Assembly: GCF_016756595.1 (NCBI RefSeq)
Contig: NZ_AP023257.1
Coordinates: 372,001-436,000 of the forward strand
DNA from: Mesorhizobium sp. L-2-11
GTDB lineage: Bacteria; Pseudomonadota; Alphaproteobacteria; Rhizobiales; Rhizobiaceae
Direction of reading: 5' to 3'
Length of the DNA stretch: 64,000 nt
Both the position numbers and the translations under genes were made by a program. This document shows positions 1-10,945 of the stretch, piece after piece (position 1 is the first letter of the stretch; each line of letters starts with the position of its first letter). Below the pieces are notes generated by a model, which ran no database searches, was not told where the DNA came from, and saw only the letters and a list, made by a program, of their open reading frames with translations.

Positions 1-519
1 CTGGCCAAGGTGCCCAACCGGCCGCAGGTGCGGCCCGGCATCAAGATACCGGTGCGCGGCGTGCCGCATCGCATCGTTCATGAGCCTTCGAAACGCGGGA
101 CGGTCACGCTGTCGCGCGACGAGCGCGGTCCGCTGATGATCGTGCATGGCGATCGCGTGCACCTGCCGCGCCGCATCGCCGATTTCCTCAAGCGCGAAGC
201 CAAGCGTGAGATCGAGGCGCTGGTGGTCAAGCATACCGGGGCGGTCGGCAAGCGCGCCAAGGCAATCCGCTTCAAGGATACGTCGAGCCGCTGGGGCTCA
301 TGCACGTCGGACGGCAACCTGTCGTTCTCCTGGCGCATCCTGATGGCGCCGCGACCGGTCATAAACTACCTCGTCGCGCATGAGGTGGCACATCTCAAGG
401 AGATGAACCACGGCCCGAAATTCTGGAAACTGTGCGAGCAACTCTGCCCCGACACCGAGCGCTGCAAGGACTGGCTCAAGCGCAATGGCGGCGCGCTGCA
501 AGCGATCATGTTCGAGTAA
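1..519 (+). CDS. M48-type (YgjP/DUF45) metallohydrolase, 5' end outside window
   Basis: C-terminal 172 residues of a putative zinc metallohydrolase of the YgjP/DUF45 family. The frame is open from base 1, and in-frame sequence before the first possible GTG (base 10) still reads as protein, so the true start lies upstream of the window. The zinc-binding HExxH motif is HEVAH at visible residues 127-131, followed by a second histidine in NHGPKFW, the usual third-ligand region. The preceding SSRWGSC segment is also typical of the family. Substrate and cellular role are unknown for most members. The next gene downstream is on the opposite strand. Confidence 0.85.
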   Translation: MAKVPNRPQVRPGIKIPVRGVPHRIVHEPSKRGTVTLSRDERGPLMIVHGDRVHLPRRIADFLKREAKREIEALVVKHTGAVGKRAKAIRFKDTSSRWGSCTSDGNLSFSWRILMAPRPVINYLVAHEVAHLKEMNHGPKFWKLCEQLCPDTERCKDWLKRNGGALQAIMFE

Positions 520-549
520 GATAGTGAGTAGTGAGAGCACCACCGTCCA

Positions 550-588
550 CTATTTCACTATTTCACTATTTCACTATTTCACTATTCA
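550..588. repeat. 8-bp tandem repeat (CTATTTCA, about 5 copies) with partial hairpin
   Basis: Four exact head-to-tail copies of CTATTTCA plus a shortened fifth copy fill the gap between two convergent genes. The AGTGAGTAGTGAG stretch at 525-537 is nearly complementary to the last copy, so the block can fold back and may end transcription from both sides. A related AGTGAGTAG-type sequence recurs between chvG and chvI near 24055. Confidence 0.75.
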
Positions 589-589
589 C

Positions 590-808
590 TCAATCGTCAT
601 TCGCCGCGTTCAACTCCTCCGGCCGCAAGCCTTCGTCGGTTTGGCGCGGCCATGGCAGGAAGTCCTTCTTGAATGCGTCGTTGCTGAAATAGTCGAGCGC
701 GCGGTGTGCCTCGGCGCCGTTAAAGGCGGCCTTATCCATCAGATGAGCGATGACCTCGCGGGCTTGCGCGACCTTCTGCCTGAGTTCTGCAACCGTCTTG
801 TCCGTCAT
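590..808 (-). CDS. Small conserved-looking protein of unknown function (72 aa)
   Basis: Not recognised. The product is 72 residues, charged and without a signal peptide or membrane segment. The N-terminal 30 residues look helical and the C-terminus is acidic (EELNAANDD). A good ribosome site (GGGAG, seven bases before ATG) supports the start. It is convergent with the hydrolase gene and divergent from trpF, so it is probably a single-gene unit. I can propose no function. Confidence 0.6.
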   Translation of the reverse strand: MTDKTVAELRQKVAQAREVIAHLMDKAAFNGAEAHRALDYFSNDAFKKDFLPWPRQTDEGLRPEELNAANDD

Positions 809-916
809 GGTTTGCTCCCGCCTTCATCCATCCATAGAAACTAGGGCTATTCCCAACGCCGGCAAACAGGATGCTTTTTCTCGACTCTTTTGCCGTTTCG
901 TGCCAATCCCCGCGCC

Positions 917-1576
917 ATGGCGCTCGACATCAAGATATGCGGATTGAAAACCGACAAGGCGTTGGCCGCGGCATTGGCCGGCGGCGCCAGCCATGTCGGC
1001 TTCATTTTCTTTGCCAAAAGCCCGCGCTATGTCGAGCCGGCGGAAGCCGGCCGCTTGCGCGAAGCGGCGACTGGCAAGGCCAGGGCGGTTGCGGTTACCG
1101 TCGACGCCGGCGACGCGTTGCTGGACGAAATCGTCGAAAAAATGCTGCCTGACATGCTGCAGCTGCATGGTTCGGAAACGCCCGAGCGGGTCGCCGAGAT
1201 CAAGGCCCGCTATGGCCTGCCGGTGATGAAGGCGCTGCCGGTCAGCGAGGTTGCCGATCTGGAGCTGACAAGACCCTTCGTCGGCATTGCCGACCGTTTC
1301 CTGTTCGACGCCAAGCCGCCGAAGGGTTCGGAGCTGCCGGGCGGCAACGGCATTGCTTTCGACTGGCGCGTTCTGGCCGGCCTTGACGCAGGCGTCGATT
1401 ACATGCTTTCCGGTGGGCTCAACGCCGCCAATATCGGCGATGCCTTTCGGCTTGCCAACCCGCCCGGATTAGACGTTTCCTCAGGCGTGGAAAGCGCGCC
1501 GGGTGTCAAGGATCCGGCGCTGATCGAACAGTTTTTCCGGGCCGTCAAGGCAGCGCGCGACAGCCGCGCCGCCTGA
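917..1576 (+). CDS. trpF: Phosphoribosylanthranilate isomerase
   Basis: Third step of tryptophan synthesis: isomerises phosphoribosylanthranilate to the carboxyphenylamino-deoxyribulose phosphate. The 219-residue product is a single (beta/alpha)8 barrel. The N-terminal strand IKICGLK carries the catalytic cysteine, and the phosphate loop is near the C-terminus (LSGGLNAANI, then DVSSGVE with the conserved aspartate). An upstream in-frame ATG at 890 would add nine residues, but family members start at MALDIKICG, so I use 917. It is the first gene of trpF-trpB-trpA, 33 bases ahead of trpB, and the operon continues into accD and folC. Confidence 0.96.
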   Translation: MALDIKICGLKTDKALAAALAGGASHVGFIFFAKSPRYVEPAEAGRLREAATGKARAVAVTVDAGDALLDEIVEKMLPDMLQLHGSETPERVAEIKARYGLPVMKALPVSEVADLELTRPFVGIADRFLFDAKPPKGSELPGGNGIAFDWRVLAGLDAGVDYMLSGGLNAANIGDAFRLANPPGLDVSSGVESAPGVKDPALIEQFFRAVKAARDSRAA

Positions 1577-1609
1577 CCGTGCTTCAAACCACAAGCTAGG
1601 AGATCGGCG

Positions 1610-2860
<1,251 letters not shown>

Positions 2861-2862
2861 TC

Positions 2863-3702
2863 ATGACCACCCGCATCGACCGTCGCATGGCCAAGCTGAA
2901 GGCCGAGGGCCGCCCGGCACTCGTCACCTATTTCATGAGCGGCGACCCGGACTACGACACCGCTTTGTCGATCATGAAGGCGCTACCCAAGGCAGGCGCC
3001 GACATCATCGAAATGGGCATGCCGTTTTCCGATCCGATGGCCGACGGCCCGGCGATCCAGGCGGCCGGCCTGCGCGCGCTGAAAGGCGGCCAGACGCTGG
3101 TCAAGACGCTGCAGATGGCGTCGGAATTCCGCGCTGGCGACAATGAAACCCCGATCGTTTTGATGGGCTACTACAATCCGATCTACATCCACGGCGTCGA
3201 CCGCTTCCTCAGCGACGCGCTGGCCAGCGGCATAGACGGGCTGATCGTCGTCGACCTGCCGCCGGAAATGGATGAGGAGCTGTGCATTCCGGCGCTGAGG
3301 GCCGGCATCAATTTCATCCGGCTGGCGACGCCGACCACCGACGACAAGCGCCTGCCCAAGGTGCTGCAGAACACCTCCGGCTTCGTCTATTACGTGTCGA
3401 TGACCGGTATCACCGGCTCAGCACTTGCCGACACCGGCAAGGTGGCGGCGGCGGTCGGGCGCATCAAGGGCCATACCGACCTGCCGGTCTGCGTCGGCTT
3501 CGGCGTCAAGACCGCCGAGCAGGCGCGCATCATCGGAGCGTCGGCCGACGGCGTCGTCGTCGGCACTGCGATCGTCAATGCGGTCGCCAATGTTCTGGGG
3601 CCGAAGGGTGAAAAGACCGCCGACCCGGCCGAGGCGGTCGCCACGCTGGTCAGCGGGCTTTCGCAAGGCGTGCGCGCTGCCCGCCTTGCTGCCGCCGAAT
3701 AG
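2863..3702 (+). CDS. trpA: Tryptophan synthase alpha chain
   Basis: Cleaves indole-3-glycerol phosphate to indole and glyceraldehyde-3-phosphate and passes indole to TrpB. The product is 279 residues, a TIM barrel. The two catalytic acids are E50 in [11 protein letters not shown] and D61 in MADGPAIQ. The phosphate site is formed by the late GFGVKTAEQ and GVVVGTAIV segments. The reading frame is open far upstream inside trpB, but the ATG two bases after the trpB stop matches family N-termini ([10 protein letters not shown]). Confidence 0.98.
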   Translation: MTTRIDRRMAKLKAEGRPALVTYFMSGDPDYDTALSIMKALPKAGADIIEMGMPFSDPMADGPAIQAAGLRALKGGQTLVKTLQMASEFRAGDNETPIVLMGYYNPIYIHGVDRFLSDALASGIDGLIVVDLPPEMDEELCIPALRAGINFIRLATPTTDDKRLPKVLQNTSGFVYYVSMTGITGSALADTGKVAAAVGRIKGHTDLPVCVGFGVKTAEQARIIGASADGVVVGTAIVNAVANVLGPKGEKTADPAEAVATLVSGLSQGVRAARLAAAE

Positions 3703-3738
3703 CAGTCCTACCTCTTCGTCAGGACAGGAGCCGAAGCG

Positions 3739-4665
3739 ATGAACTGGATCACCAACTACGTTCGACCGAAGATCAATTCGATGCTCGGCCGGCGCACCGA
3801 CATGCCTGAAAATCTCTGGATCAAGGATCCGGAGACCGGCGAGATGGTCTTCCACAAGGATCTGGAGCAGAACCAGTTCGTCATCCCGTCCTCCGGCCAT
3901 CATATGAAGATCTCGGCCAAGGAGCGGCTGAGATTCTTCTTCGACGACGGCAAGTACGAGATGCTCGAAAACCCCAAGGTGGTGCAGGATCCGCTGAAAT
4001 TCCGTGACGAGAAGCGCTACACCGACCGGCTGAAGGACGCCAAGGCCAAGACCGGGCTGGAGGACGCGATCATCAATGCGCTGGGCACCGTCGAAGGCCT
4101 GCCGGTGGTGGTGACCGTACAGGACTTCGCCTTCATGGGCGGCTCGCTCGGCATGGCCGCCGGCGACGCCATCGTTCGTGGCTTCGAGGTCGCAGTGCAA
4201 CGCAAGCGGCCGCTGATCCTGTTCGCGGCCTCCGGCGGCGCCCGCATGCAGGAAGGCATCCTGTCGCTCATGCAATTGCCGAGAACCACGGTCGGCGTCG
4301 ATCGGCTGAAGGAAGCCGGTCTTCCCTATATCGTCGTTCTGACCAACCCGACCACCGGCGGCGTCACTGCCTCCTACGCCATGCTGGGCGACGTGCACAT
4401 CGCCGAGCCTGGCGCGCTGATCGGCTTTGCCGGGCCGCGCGTCATCGAGCAGACGATCAGGGAAAAGCTGCCCGACGGCTTTCAGCGGGCCGAGTATCTG
4501 ATGGAGCACGGCATGGTCGACATGGTGGTGTCGCGGCTGGAGATGCGCCAGACCATCGCCAGACTCCTGAAAATGCTGCTCAAGCTGCCGGAAGAGGAAA
4601 AGCCGCTGGAACCGGAAATCCTGCCGCCGTTGGCGCTCCCGGCGGAAGCGCGCCCGCAAGCCTGA
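3739..4665 (+). CDS. accD: Acetyl-CoA carboxylase carboxyltransferase subunit beta (no zinc ribbon)
   Basis: Beta half of the carboxyltransferase that moves CO2 from carboxybiotin to acetyl-CoA, the first committed step of fatty acid synthesis. Its partner AccA is not in the window. The 308-residue product carries the crotonase-like core ([41 protein letters not shown]). The N-terminal region that in E. coli holds the CxxC...CxxC zinc ribbon is aligned ([29 protein letters not shown]) but contains no cysteine. The gene sits 36 bases after trpA, the usual alphaproteobacterial position, and ahead of folC. Confidence 0.97.
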   Translation: MNWITNYVRPKINSMLGRRTDMPENLWIKDPETGEMVFHKDLEQNQFVIPSSGHHMKISAKERLRFFFDDGKYEMLENPKVVQDPLKFRDEKRYTDRLKDAKAKTGLEDAIINALGTVEGLPVVVTVQDFAFMGGSLGMAAGDAIVRGFEVAVQRKRPLILFAASGGARMQEGILSLMQLPRTTVGVDRLKEAGLPYIVVLTNPTTGGVTASYAMLGDVHIAEPGALIGFAGPRVIEQTIREKLPDGFQRAEYLMEHGMVDMVVSRLEMRQTIARLLKMLLKLPEEEKPLEPEILPPLALPAEARPQA

Positions 4666-4786
4666 CGCGACATCCGTCGTCGCGAACCGCGAATTGCGCG
4701 CCATCCGTGGCGCTGTAGCATCTTGATTTCACGCATGATTCCTTTGCGAATTTTCGATTTTCGGGGTCATGCGCTAGGATTCTGCC

Positions 4787-6112
4787 ATGAACACGCTTGC
4801 CGCCAACCGCGAAATCGAAAGCCTGATGTCGCTTCATCCGAAGGGCTTCGATCTTTCGCTCGACCGCATTTCGCGGCTGCTGGAGCGGCTTGGCAATCCG
4901 CAGGACCATCTGCCGCCGGTCATCCACATCGCCGGCACCAACGGCAAGGGCTCCTGCGCCGCGTTTTCGCGGGCGCTCCTCGAAGCTGCCGGCCACCGCG
5001 TCCATGTCCACACATCGCCACATCTGGTGAACTGGCATGAGCGCTATCGGCTGGCCGCCGACGGCGGCGGCAGGCTGGTCGAGGACGAGGTCTTCGCCGA
5101 AGCCATCGCCCGCGTCGCCAAGGCCAATGAAGGCCAGAAGATCACCGTCTTCGAGATTCTCACCGCCGTCACCTTCCTGCTGTTTTCCGAACATCCGGCA
5201 GATGCCGTCATCATCGAGGTCGGCCTTGGCGGCCGCTTTGATGCCACCAATGTCATCAAAGAACCGGCAGTGTCGGTGATCATGCCGGTCTCGCTCGACC
5301 ACGAATCCTTTCTCGGCGACCGTGTCGAACTGATCGCAGCCGAAAAGGCCGGCATCATCAAGAGCGGTTGCCCGGTGGTCATCGCCGCGCAAGAGAGCGA
5401 GACGGCGCTTCAGGTTCTTGTCGATACCGCCGAGCGGCTCGATTGTCCCGCCTTCGTCTATGGCCAGGATTTCCTCGCCTTCGAGGAAAACGGCCGGATG
5501 GTCTATCAGGACGAAGACGGGCTGATGGACCTGTCGCCACCGCGGCTGCCCGGGCGCCACCAGTTCGCCAATGCGGCGGCGGCGATTGCGGCGGTCAAGG
5601 CGGCAGGCTTCGAGATCAGCCATCGCGTAGCCGACAAGGCGATGGCCAACGTCACCTGGCCGGGGCGGATGCAGAAATTGCCGCAAGGCAGGCTGACGGA
5701 ACTGGCGCCGAAGGGCGCCGACATCTGGCTGGACGGCGGCCACAATCCGGGCGCCGGCGTGGTCGTCGCCGAAGCGCTGGCCGAGCAGGAGGAAAAGAAC
5801 CCTCGGCCGCTGTTCCTGATTTGCGGCATGATCAACACCAAGGACCAGAGCGGTTATTTTCGCGCCTTCAAGGGTTTGGCGCGGCATGTCTACACGGTAC
5901 CGGTGAGCCTCAGCGAGGCCAGCGTGCCGAATGACGAACTGGCGGTCCGCGCCGTCGAAGCCGGCCTGTCGGCCGAACCGGTGAGTTCCGTCGCCAATGC
6001 GCTGATGCTGCTGCGCGACACCTGGGACGGACCGCCGCCGCGCATCCTGATCAGCGGCTCGCTCTATCTGGCCGGCGCGGTCCTGGCCGAAAACGGCACG
6101 CCGCCGGTTTGA
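4787..6112 (+). CDS. folC: Bifunctional folylpolyglutamate / dihydrofolate synthase
   Basis: Adds glutamate to dihydropteroate (forming dihydrofolate) and further glutamates to reduced folates, with ATP. The product is 441 residues, a Mur-ligase-like fold. The P-loop is GTNGKGS at residues 50-56, followed by the THP-binding HTSPHLVNWHER. The GLGGRFDATNV motif and the C-terminal WLDGGHNPGAG segment that starts the second domain are present. It is separated from accD by 121 bases, so it may have its own promoter, although the accD-folC neighbourhood is conserved in rhizobia. Confidence 0.96.
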   Translation: MNTLAANREIESLMSLHPKGFDLSLDRISRLLERLGNPQDHLPPVIHIAGTNGKGSCAAFSRALLEAAGHRVHVHTSPHLVNWHERYRLAADGGGRLVEDEVFAEAIARVAKANEGQKITVFEILTAVTFLLFSEHPADAVIIEVGLGGRFDATNVIKEPAVSVIMPVSLDHESFLGDRVELIAAEKAGIIKSGCPVVIAAQESETALQVLVDTAERLDCPAFVYGQDFLAFEENGRMVYQDEDGLMDLSPPRLPGRHQFANAAAAIAAVKAAGFEISHRVADKAMANVTWPGRMQKLPQGRLTELAPKGADIWLDGGHNPGAGVVVAEALAEQEEKNPRPLFLICGMINTKDQSGYFRAFKGLARHVYTVPVSLSEASVPNDELAVRAVEAGLSAEPVSSVANALMLLRDTWDGPPPRILISGSLYLAGAVLAENGTPPV

Positions 6113-6168
6113 GGCGCTGGTTCACCAGGCCATGATGACGGACTTCGCCAAATCACCAGGAGCCAGTC

Positions 6169-6588
6169 ATGATCAAGGTAAAGCAGCTCGCTCACGTTTG
6201 CATCTTCGCGGATGATCTCGAAGTGACGCGAAGCTTCTATCGGGACGTCCTCGGAATGGACACCCAGTTCAACTTCCTGCGCGACGGCAAGATTTTCGGT
6301 TTCTACCTCAATTGCGGCAGCCGCAGCCACGTCGAGGTGTTCCAGAAAGACGGGGCCAGCTATAGCGACTTGAACCAGATCAACCACTTCTGCCTCGAAG
6401 TGGAAGACATTGACGCCGCGATCGCCCACGTAAGAGCGAAAGGTGTTGACGTCACGTCAAAGAAGCACGCGTGCGATGATACCTACCAGGCGTGGATTCG
6501 CGATCCTAACGACGTGAAGATAGAACTGTTTGAATACACTGAGAAAAGTGCGCAGTTCGTCGGAGGCGATCGTATCGCGGATTGGTGA
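6169..6588 (+). CDS. VOC/glyoxalase-family protein
   Basis: A 139-residue single vicinal-oxygen-chelate domain. The first beta-alpha-beta-beta-beta module starts with LAHVCIFADDLEVTRSFYRDVLGM. The second starts near INHFCLEVEDIDAAIAHVRAKG and ends with IRDPNDVKIELFEY, carrying a metal-ligand-type glutamate. The first-module ligand position is the histidine in LAHVCIF. Members include glyoxalase I, fosfomycin-resistance and extradiol enzymes; nothing here fixes the substrate. The start has a fair ribosome site (AGGAG). It may be transcribed with folC, 56 bases upstream. Confidence 0.85.
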   Translation: MIKVKQLAHVCIFADDLEVTRSFYRDVLGMDTQFNFLRDGKIFGFYLNCGSRSHVEVFQKDGASYSDLNQINHFCLEVEDIDAAIAHVRAKGVDVTSKKHACDDTYQAWIRDPNDVKIELFEYTEKSAQFVGGDRIADW

Positions 6589-6626
6589 TCGCGCCTCACG
6601 CCTACGGCGGAGACGGCCTCGGTGGA

Positions 6627-6908
6627 CTACTTCAGCTCGATCTCGATGAAGGCATACTCGCCCTCATTGGCATTGATGACGTCATGCTCGACGCCCTCCT
6701 TGCGGAAATAGGGCACCCCCTTCTTCATTTCGGCGAAGGATTCGCCGTCCTTGGTCAGGAGCTTGAGCGTGCCGTCCATCAGCGGCACGATGACATAATC
6801 ATGGCCATGACGGTGCCAGCCGGTGTTGTCGCCCGGGGCGAAGCGATATTCGGTGACGATGACACGCTCATTGTCGATGAAGACGGTGGCCCTGGCGGAT
6901 CCGGTCAT
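6627..6908 (-). CDS. Small single-domain cupin protein
   Basis: A 93-residue cupin. The first metal motif is visible as GDNTGWHRHGHDYVIVPLMDG; the second (HDVINANEGEYAFIEIEL) is weak. I choose the ATG at 6908 because AGGAG lies 6 bases before it; a start 11 residues further upstream has no such site. Proteins of this type often bind a small metabolite or a divalent metal, and the function is not known. It is convergent with the VOC gene, and trxA follows the same orientation upstream. Confidence 0.8.
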   Translation of the reverse strand: MTGSARATVFIDNERVIVTEYRFAPGDNTGWHRHGHDYVIVPLMDGTLKLLTKDGESFAEMKKGVPYFRKEGVEHDVINANEGEYAFIEIELK

Positions 6909-6987
6909 GTCGTTCTCCTGCTTTAAGCCAAACAAGAACATGGGCCGGCAAGTGGCGAGTGCCAGATCGGCAGATCGGTGACGCCAA

Positions 6988-7014
6988 CAAAAAGCCCGGC
7001 GCGATGCCGGGCTT
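6988..7014 (-). terminator. Rho-independent terminator after trxA
   Basis: Nine-base perfect arms (AAGCCCGGC at 6992-7000 and GCCGGGCTT at 7006-7014) with a 5-base loop. Read on the minus strand the hairpin runs into a T tract, 20 bases past the trxA stop. It closes the long divL-to-trxA transcription unit. Confidence 0.85.
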
Positions 7015-7034
7015 GTCTGCGGATTTCCGCCGGA

Positions 7035-7358
7035 TCAGGCGAGATTGCCGTTGATCCAGTGCGACAGCGCCGTCTTCGGCGCGGCGCCGACCTTCATGTC
7101 GGCCATTTCGCCGCCCTTGAAGATCATCAGCGTCGGGATCGAGCGCACGCCGAACTGCGCGGCCAGCTCGGGATTCTCGTCGATGTTGAGCTTGGCGATC
7201 TTGACCTTGCTGCCGAGTTCGATGGCGATGTCTTCCAGCGCCGGCGCGATCATCTTGCAAGGGCCGCACCATTCCGCCCAGAAATCGACGACGACCGGCT
7301 CCTTGGCGTCAAGCACATCGGTCTGGAAATTGCTCTTGTCGACCTTGACGGTGGCCAT
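7035..7358 (-). CDS. trxA: Thioredoxin 1
   Basis: Cytoplasmic disulfide reductase of 107 residues. The active site is WCGPC with the redox pair C31/C34. The conserved buried aspartate (VVVDFWAEW), the cis-proline region ([10 protein letters not shown]) and the C-terminal helix are all present. The frame stays open further upstream, but MATVKVDK is the usual N-terminus and has an AGGATG-type ribosome site. It lies 74 bases after addA and is the last gene of the operon. The addA-trxA neighbourhood is common in rhizobia. Confidence 0.97.
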   Translation of the reverse strand: MATVKVDKSNFQTDVLDAKEPVVVDFWAEWCGPCKMIAPALEDIAIELGSKVKIAKLNIDENPELAAQFGVRSIPTLMIFKGGEMADMKVGAAPKTALSHWINGNLA

Positions 7359-7432
7359 GCGAACATCCTTTCGAGAGTTATTGTCGCACCAAAAGTGGTG
7401 GTGATCGCGCCGTTCTTCAAGCAGCTGTTGTG

Positions 7433-10400
7433 TCACGCTCCCGTGAGTCGGGCAAGGGCGTCGTCCATCGCCGCCGGCGGCAGCTCGATCAAGCGTGGCG
7501 CTTCAGTGAACAGCAGCGCCGCCGAGATCTCATGCCCGGGATAAAGCGGCTGGAGCAGCGCGCGATAGAGCGCGAGCTGCAGGACATAGGCCGGTGGAAC
7601 GTCCGACAGGGTCGCAGGCGCCGGCCGGTTGGTCTTGTAGTCGACGATCGACACCCTGCCTGATGTGGCCGCCAGCCGGTCGATCTTGCCGGAGATCGAG
7701 CGCAGCTTGCCCTTCACCTCCAGGCTGCCCATGACCGCGACCTCAGCGCGTGAATTCGGCGCAAACAGCTGATCGAAGCGGCTGTCGGCAAGGATCGCCG
7801 CCACCGAGGCCAAGGCCTTGTCGCGTTCGGCTTCAGGCCATTGCGCGCCGGCGCGCTTCAGGTAGCGTTCCGCGGCATCGCGGCGTTCAGCCTCGGCAAT
7901 GCCGGGCAGCATCTGCAGCAATTTGTGCAGCGCCAGCCCCCGCATCACCGCAAAGCCGGGCTCCTTCTCAGCGTCCAGCACCGGCGAACCGGTGTCGATC
8001 ACAGCCTGCTTGGCCTCGTCGATCAGCGCCGAGGCGCCGGACGGCGACAGCGGCCGCGGCAGGTCCTCGAACGGCGGCAAGGGCTGGAACAGGGTCTTTG
8101 GCAACGGCTCGAACTGTTGCGCCTGCCGCGCCTCTTCGGTGGCCACTTGCGCGACCGGCGGCAATTTCGTCACGTGAAAGCGATGCACGGTTTCGCCGGT
8201 GGCGGGGTGCTGCCGCTCGATACTTTCGGGAGCGCCGACCAGCGCGCGGCTGACGATCGAATGCCAGGTCCCGGTATTCGGCGCCCGCTTGCCGTGATAG
8301 CCGCAAACGATCAGCCGGTCCTCGGCGCGGGTCATGCCGACATAGAGCAGCCGACGGTATTCGTCGTCGGCCAATTCGCGGGCGCGGACCGAAGCGGCCC
8401 GCGAAAATCCATTGGCGACATCGCTGGCCGAGCGCCAGAGGTAACCCTTGCCGTCCCAATGGTCGCCCGAGCCATCGAACGGCATCAGTCGCGGCAGATG
8501 CTGATCGCTGAACGGGGCGGAACCGCCATCGACCAGAAACACGACAGGCGCCTCCAGGCCCTTGGCGGCATGCACGGTCATGACGCGAACCTCGTCGCGG
8601 GTCTGGTCCATTTCGCGCTTGATCTCGGGGCCGGCATTTTCCAGCGTCGACAGGAAGGATTCCAGCCCCGGCAGGCCGGTCCGCTCCTCGGCCAGGCAGA
8701 AGCTCAGGAATTCGTCGAGGATGTCGCCGGCTTCCGGCCCGAGCCGCGCGATCATCTTCTCGCGCAAGCCGTCCCGCGCGAGAGCTCCGGCATAGAATTC
8801 GAACACCGGCTTGAATGCGGCTTCGACAGACCATGTGTCGAGCTGGGCAGCGATTGCGGCCAAGGCAGCGCTTTCGCCGGCACGCTGCCTGAGCGATGCG
8901 ATCAACGAGAGGCCGGGTTGTCGCTCGCCGGCAAGCGCGAAAAGCATCTCTTCCGCAACATCGAAAATCGGACTGCGCAGCACGGCGGCAAGCGACAGAT
9001 CGTCTTCGGGCTGGACAAGAAAGTGGCCGAGCGCGATCAGGTCCTTTACCGCGATATGGCCGGGCAGGCTGAGCCGGTCGGCGCCGGCGACCGGTATGTC
9101 GCGGCGCTTCAGCGCGCGTGTCAGCGCATGGACGAAACGATCGCGCTTGCGCACCAGCACCAGGATATCGCCGGGCCGAAGTTTCTTGCCGCGGCCTTCG
9201 ATGACCTCGCCGGTGCCGATCCAGCCGGCAATTGTTGCCGCCACGTTTTCGGCAACACGCACCGCCGGCGCATGGGCGTGGTCGACGGCTTGCGTCCAAT
9301 CGTCGGGCTCGTCGACGATTTCGGCGCCGATCGACGGCCAGACCTCGACATAGCCCGGCGCATCGCTGCGGATCGCCTTGTGGGTCAGCGGGTCGGGATC
9401 GTGGCTGATGCCACGTCGCACGACTGGGTCGGCAAAGACACGGTCGACCGCCGCAAGCACGTCCTCGGTCGAGCGGAACGACCAGGTCAGCTTGAGGTCG
9501 GCGAAAGCGGCGTTGGCGTCGCGCACCTTTCCGGCAAACAGCAGCCTTGAGTCGGCGAAGGAGTCGGGCGCTGCTCCTTGAAAGGAATAGATTGACTGTT
9601 TTTCGTCGCCGACGGCAAACACCGTGCGGTGAACCATGTCACGCGCGCCGAGCCCGGCAAAGAACTCTTCCGCCAGCCGCTTCACCACCTCCCACTGGTC
9701 GGGACTGGTGTCCTGCGCCTCGTCGAGCAGGATGTGATCAATACCCTGGTCGAGCTTGTATTGCACCCAGGGGCCGGCGTCGGGCCGCGCCAGAAGATTG
9801 ACCGTTCGAGTGATGAGGTCGTTGAAATCGAGAAAGCCGCGGGCGCGCTTCAGGTGCTCGTAGCGAGCGATCAGCCAGTCCGCGATGGTCAGCGCCGCAC
9901 GTGTGCCCTCCAGCATCCTGAACAAGGCCAATCGATCGGAGATTTCGAGGATGGCATCGACCGCGACCTGATAGCGCTCGGCAAGATCCGGCAGCCGGTC
10001 GAGCAAGGCCTTCTTGAACGTCTTTGCCGGCTCATAAGGCTCGCCATCGGCTCGCAGGAAGGCTTTTGCCAGCAGATGCAGCCGGCGAACCGGATCATTC
10101 TCGGCGAAGGCAAGATGGGCGTAGGGCAGCAAATTGTTCAGCACGAGACGGGCGTCGGCGGCTTCAGCAGCGCGGGCAAAGGTGATGAGATAGTCCGGCA
10201 GGAAGCCCGGCAGCGGCCAGACGGAGGCGGCCAGGCCTTCGGCGGTCTGGCCGGCGCGAAACCTGAACTCGTCGAACAGCGCCCGGAAACCATCGCCGCC
10301 AGCCGAGCTTATGAAGGCACGCAGACCGTCGCGCTTGCGCACGGTCTCGGCCAGCAAAGCGTCAAGCCCATGCTCGCCGCCGCGCTCCAGAATGGTGGCG

Positions 10401-10945
10401 AAAGCATCAGTCAGCCCCGCATTGCCGGCGGCCGTGCCCGAGATCATGTCGCGGCGGGCGGCGGCGAAGAGCGACGCCTCCATCTGTGGATCGAGCATTT
10501 CGAAATGGGCCGGTATGTTGGCCTCCAGCGGGAACTGGTGCAGCACCGATTCGCAGAAGGCATGGATGGTCTGGATCTTCAGCCCGCCGGGCGTCTCCAG
10601 CGCCTCGGCGAACAGCCGGCGGGCGCGGCGCATGGCTTCGCGATCGGGCTGGCGGCCGTCCAGCGCCTCTATCCTTGTCGCCAGTTCGACGTCGCCAAGC
10701 GCTGTCCATTCCGACAGCGTCGAAAACACCCGGTTCGACATGTTGGCGGCGGCGGCGCGGGTGTAGGTCAGGCACAGGATCTTCGATGGATCGGTGCCGC
10801 GCAGCAAAAGCCGGATGACGCGCTGGGCCAGCACATGGGTTTTGCCCGATCCGGCATTGGCCGACACCCAGGCGGAATTCTGCGGGTCAGACGCGCTTGC
10901 CTGGCTGACGGCGGTGTCGGTCGGGATAGGATAGGCCTTCTTCAC
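7433..10945 (-). CDS. addA: Double-strand break repair helicase-nuclease AddA
   Basis: Large subunit of the AddAB complex, which resects double-strand breaks and loads RecA in bacteria lacking RecBCD. The 1170-residue product is a UvrD-type SF1 helicase. Walker A is [10 protein letters not shown] near residue 30, motif II is [11 protein letters not shown], and later motifs include [12 protein letters not shown] and [16 protein letters not shown] RecB-type nuclease domain lies at the C-terminus with the VDYKTNRP catalytic motif. The start is a GTG that overlaps the addB stop (GTGA), with GGAGG upstream, so translation is probably coupled to addB. Confidence 0.95.
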   Translation of the reverse strand: MKKAYPIPTDTAVSQASASDPQNSAWVSANAGSGKTHVLAQRVIRLLLRGTDPSKILCLTYTRAAAANMSNRVFSTLSEWTALGDVELATRIEALDGRQPDREAMRRARRLFAEALETPGGLKIQTIHAFCESVLHQFPLEANIPAHFEMLDPQMEASLFAAARRDMISGTAAGNAGLTDAFATILERGGEHGLDALLAETVRKRDGLRAFISSAGGDGFRALFDEFRFRAGQTAEGLAASVWPLPGFLPDYLITFARAAEAADARLVLNNLLPYAHLAFAENDPVRRLHLLAKAFLRADGEPYEPAKTFKKALLDRLPDLAERYQVAVDAILEISDRLALFRMLEGTRAALTIADWLIARYEHLKRARGFLDFNDLITRTVNLLARPDAGPWVQYKLDQGIDHILLDEAQDTSPDQWEVVKRLAEEFFAGLGARDMVHRTVFAVGDEKQSIYSFQGAAPDSFADSRLLFAGKVRDANAAFADLKLTWSFRSTEDVLAAVDRVFADPVVRRGISHDPDPLTHKAIRSDAPGYVEVWPSIGAEIVDEPDDWTQAVDHAHAPAVRVAENVAATIAGWIGTGEVIEGRGKKLRPGDILVLVRKRDRFVHALTRALKRRDIPVAGADRLSLPGHIAVKDLIALGHFLVQPEDDLSLAAVLRSPIFDVAEEMLFALAGERQPGLSLIASLRQRAGESAALAAIAAQLDTWSVEAAFKPVFEFYAGALARDGLREKMIARLGPEAGDILDEFLSFCLAEERTGLPGLESFLSTLENAGPEIKREMDQTRDEVRVMTVHAAKGLEAPVVFLVDGGSAPFSDQHLPRLMPFDGSGDHWDGKGYLWRSASDVANGFSRAASVRARELADDEYRRLLYVGMTRAEDRLIVCGYHGKRAPNTGTWHSIVSRALVGAPESIERQHPATGETVHRFHVTKLPPVAQVATEEARQAQQFEPLPKTLFQPLPPFEDLPRPLSPSGASALIDEAKQAVIDTGSPVLDAEKEPGFAVMRGLALHKLLQMLPGIAEAERRDAAERYLKRAGAQWPEAERDKALASVAAILADSRFDQLFAPNSRAEVAVMGSLEVKGKLRSISGKIDRLAATSGRVSIVDYKTNRPAPATLSDVPPAYVLQLALYRALLQPLYPGHEISAALLFTEAPRLIELPPAAMDDALARLTGA

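Noticed and set aside
550..588. Possible CRISPR array
   Set aside because: Repeats of 8 bases without spacers; a simple tandem repeat. The 77-base array at 22030-22236 also has no spacers.
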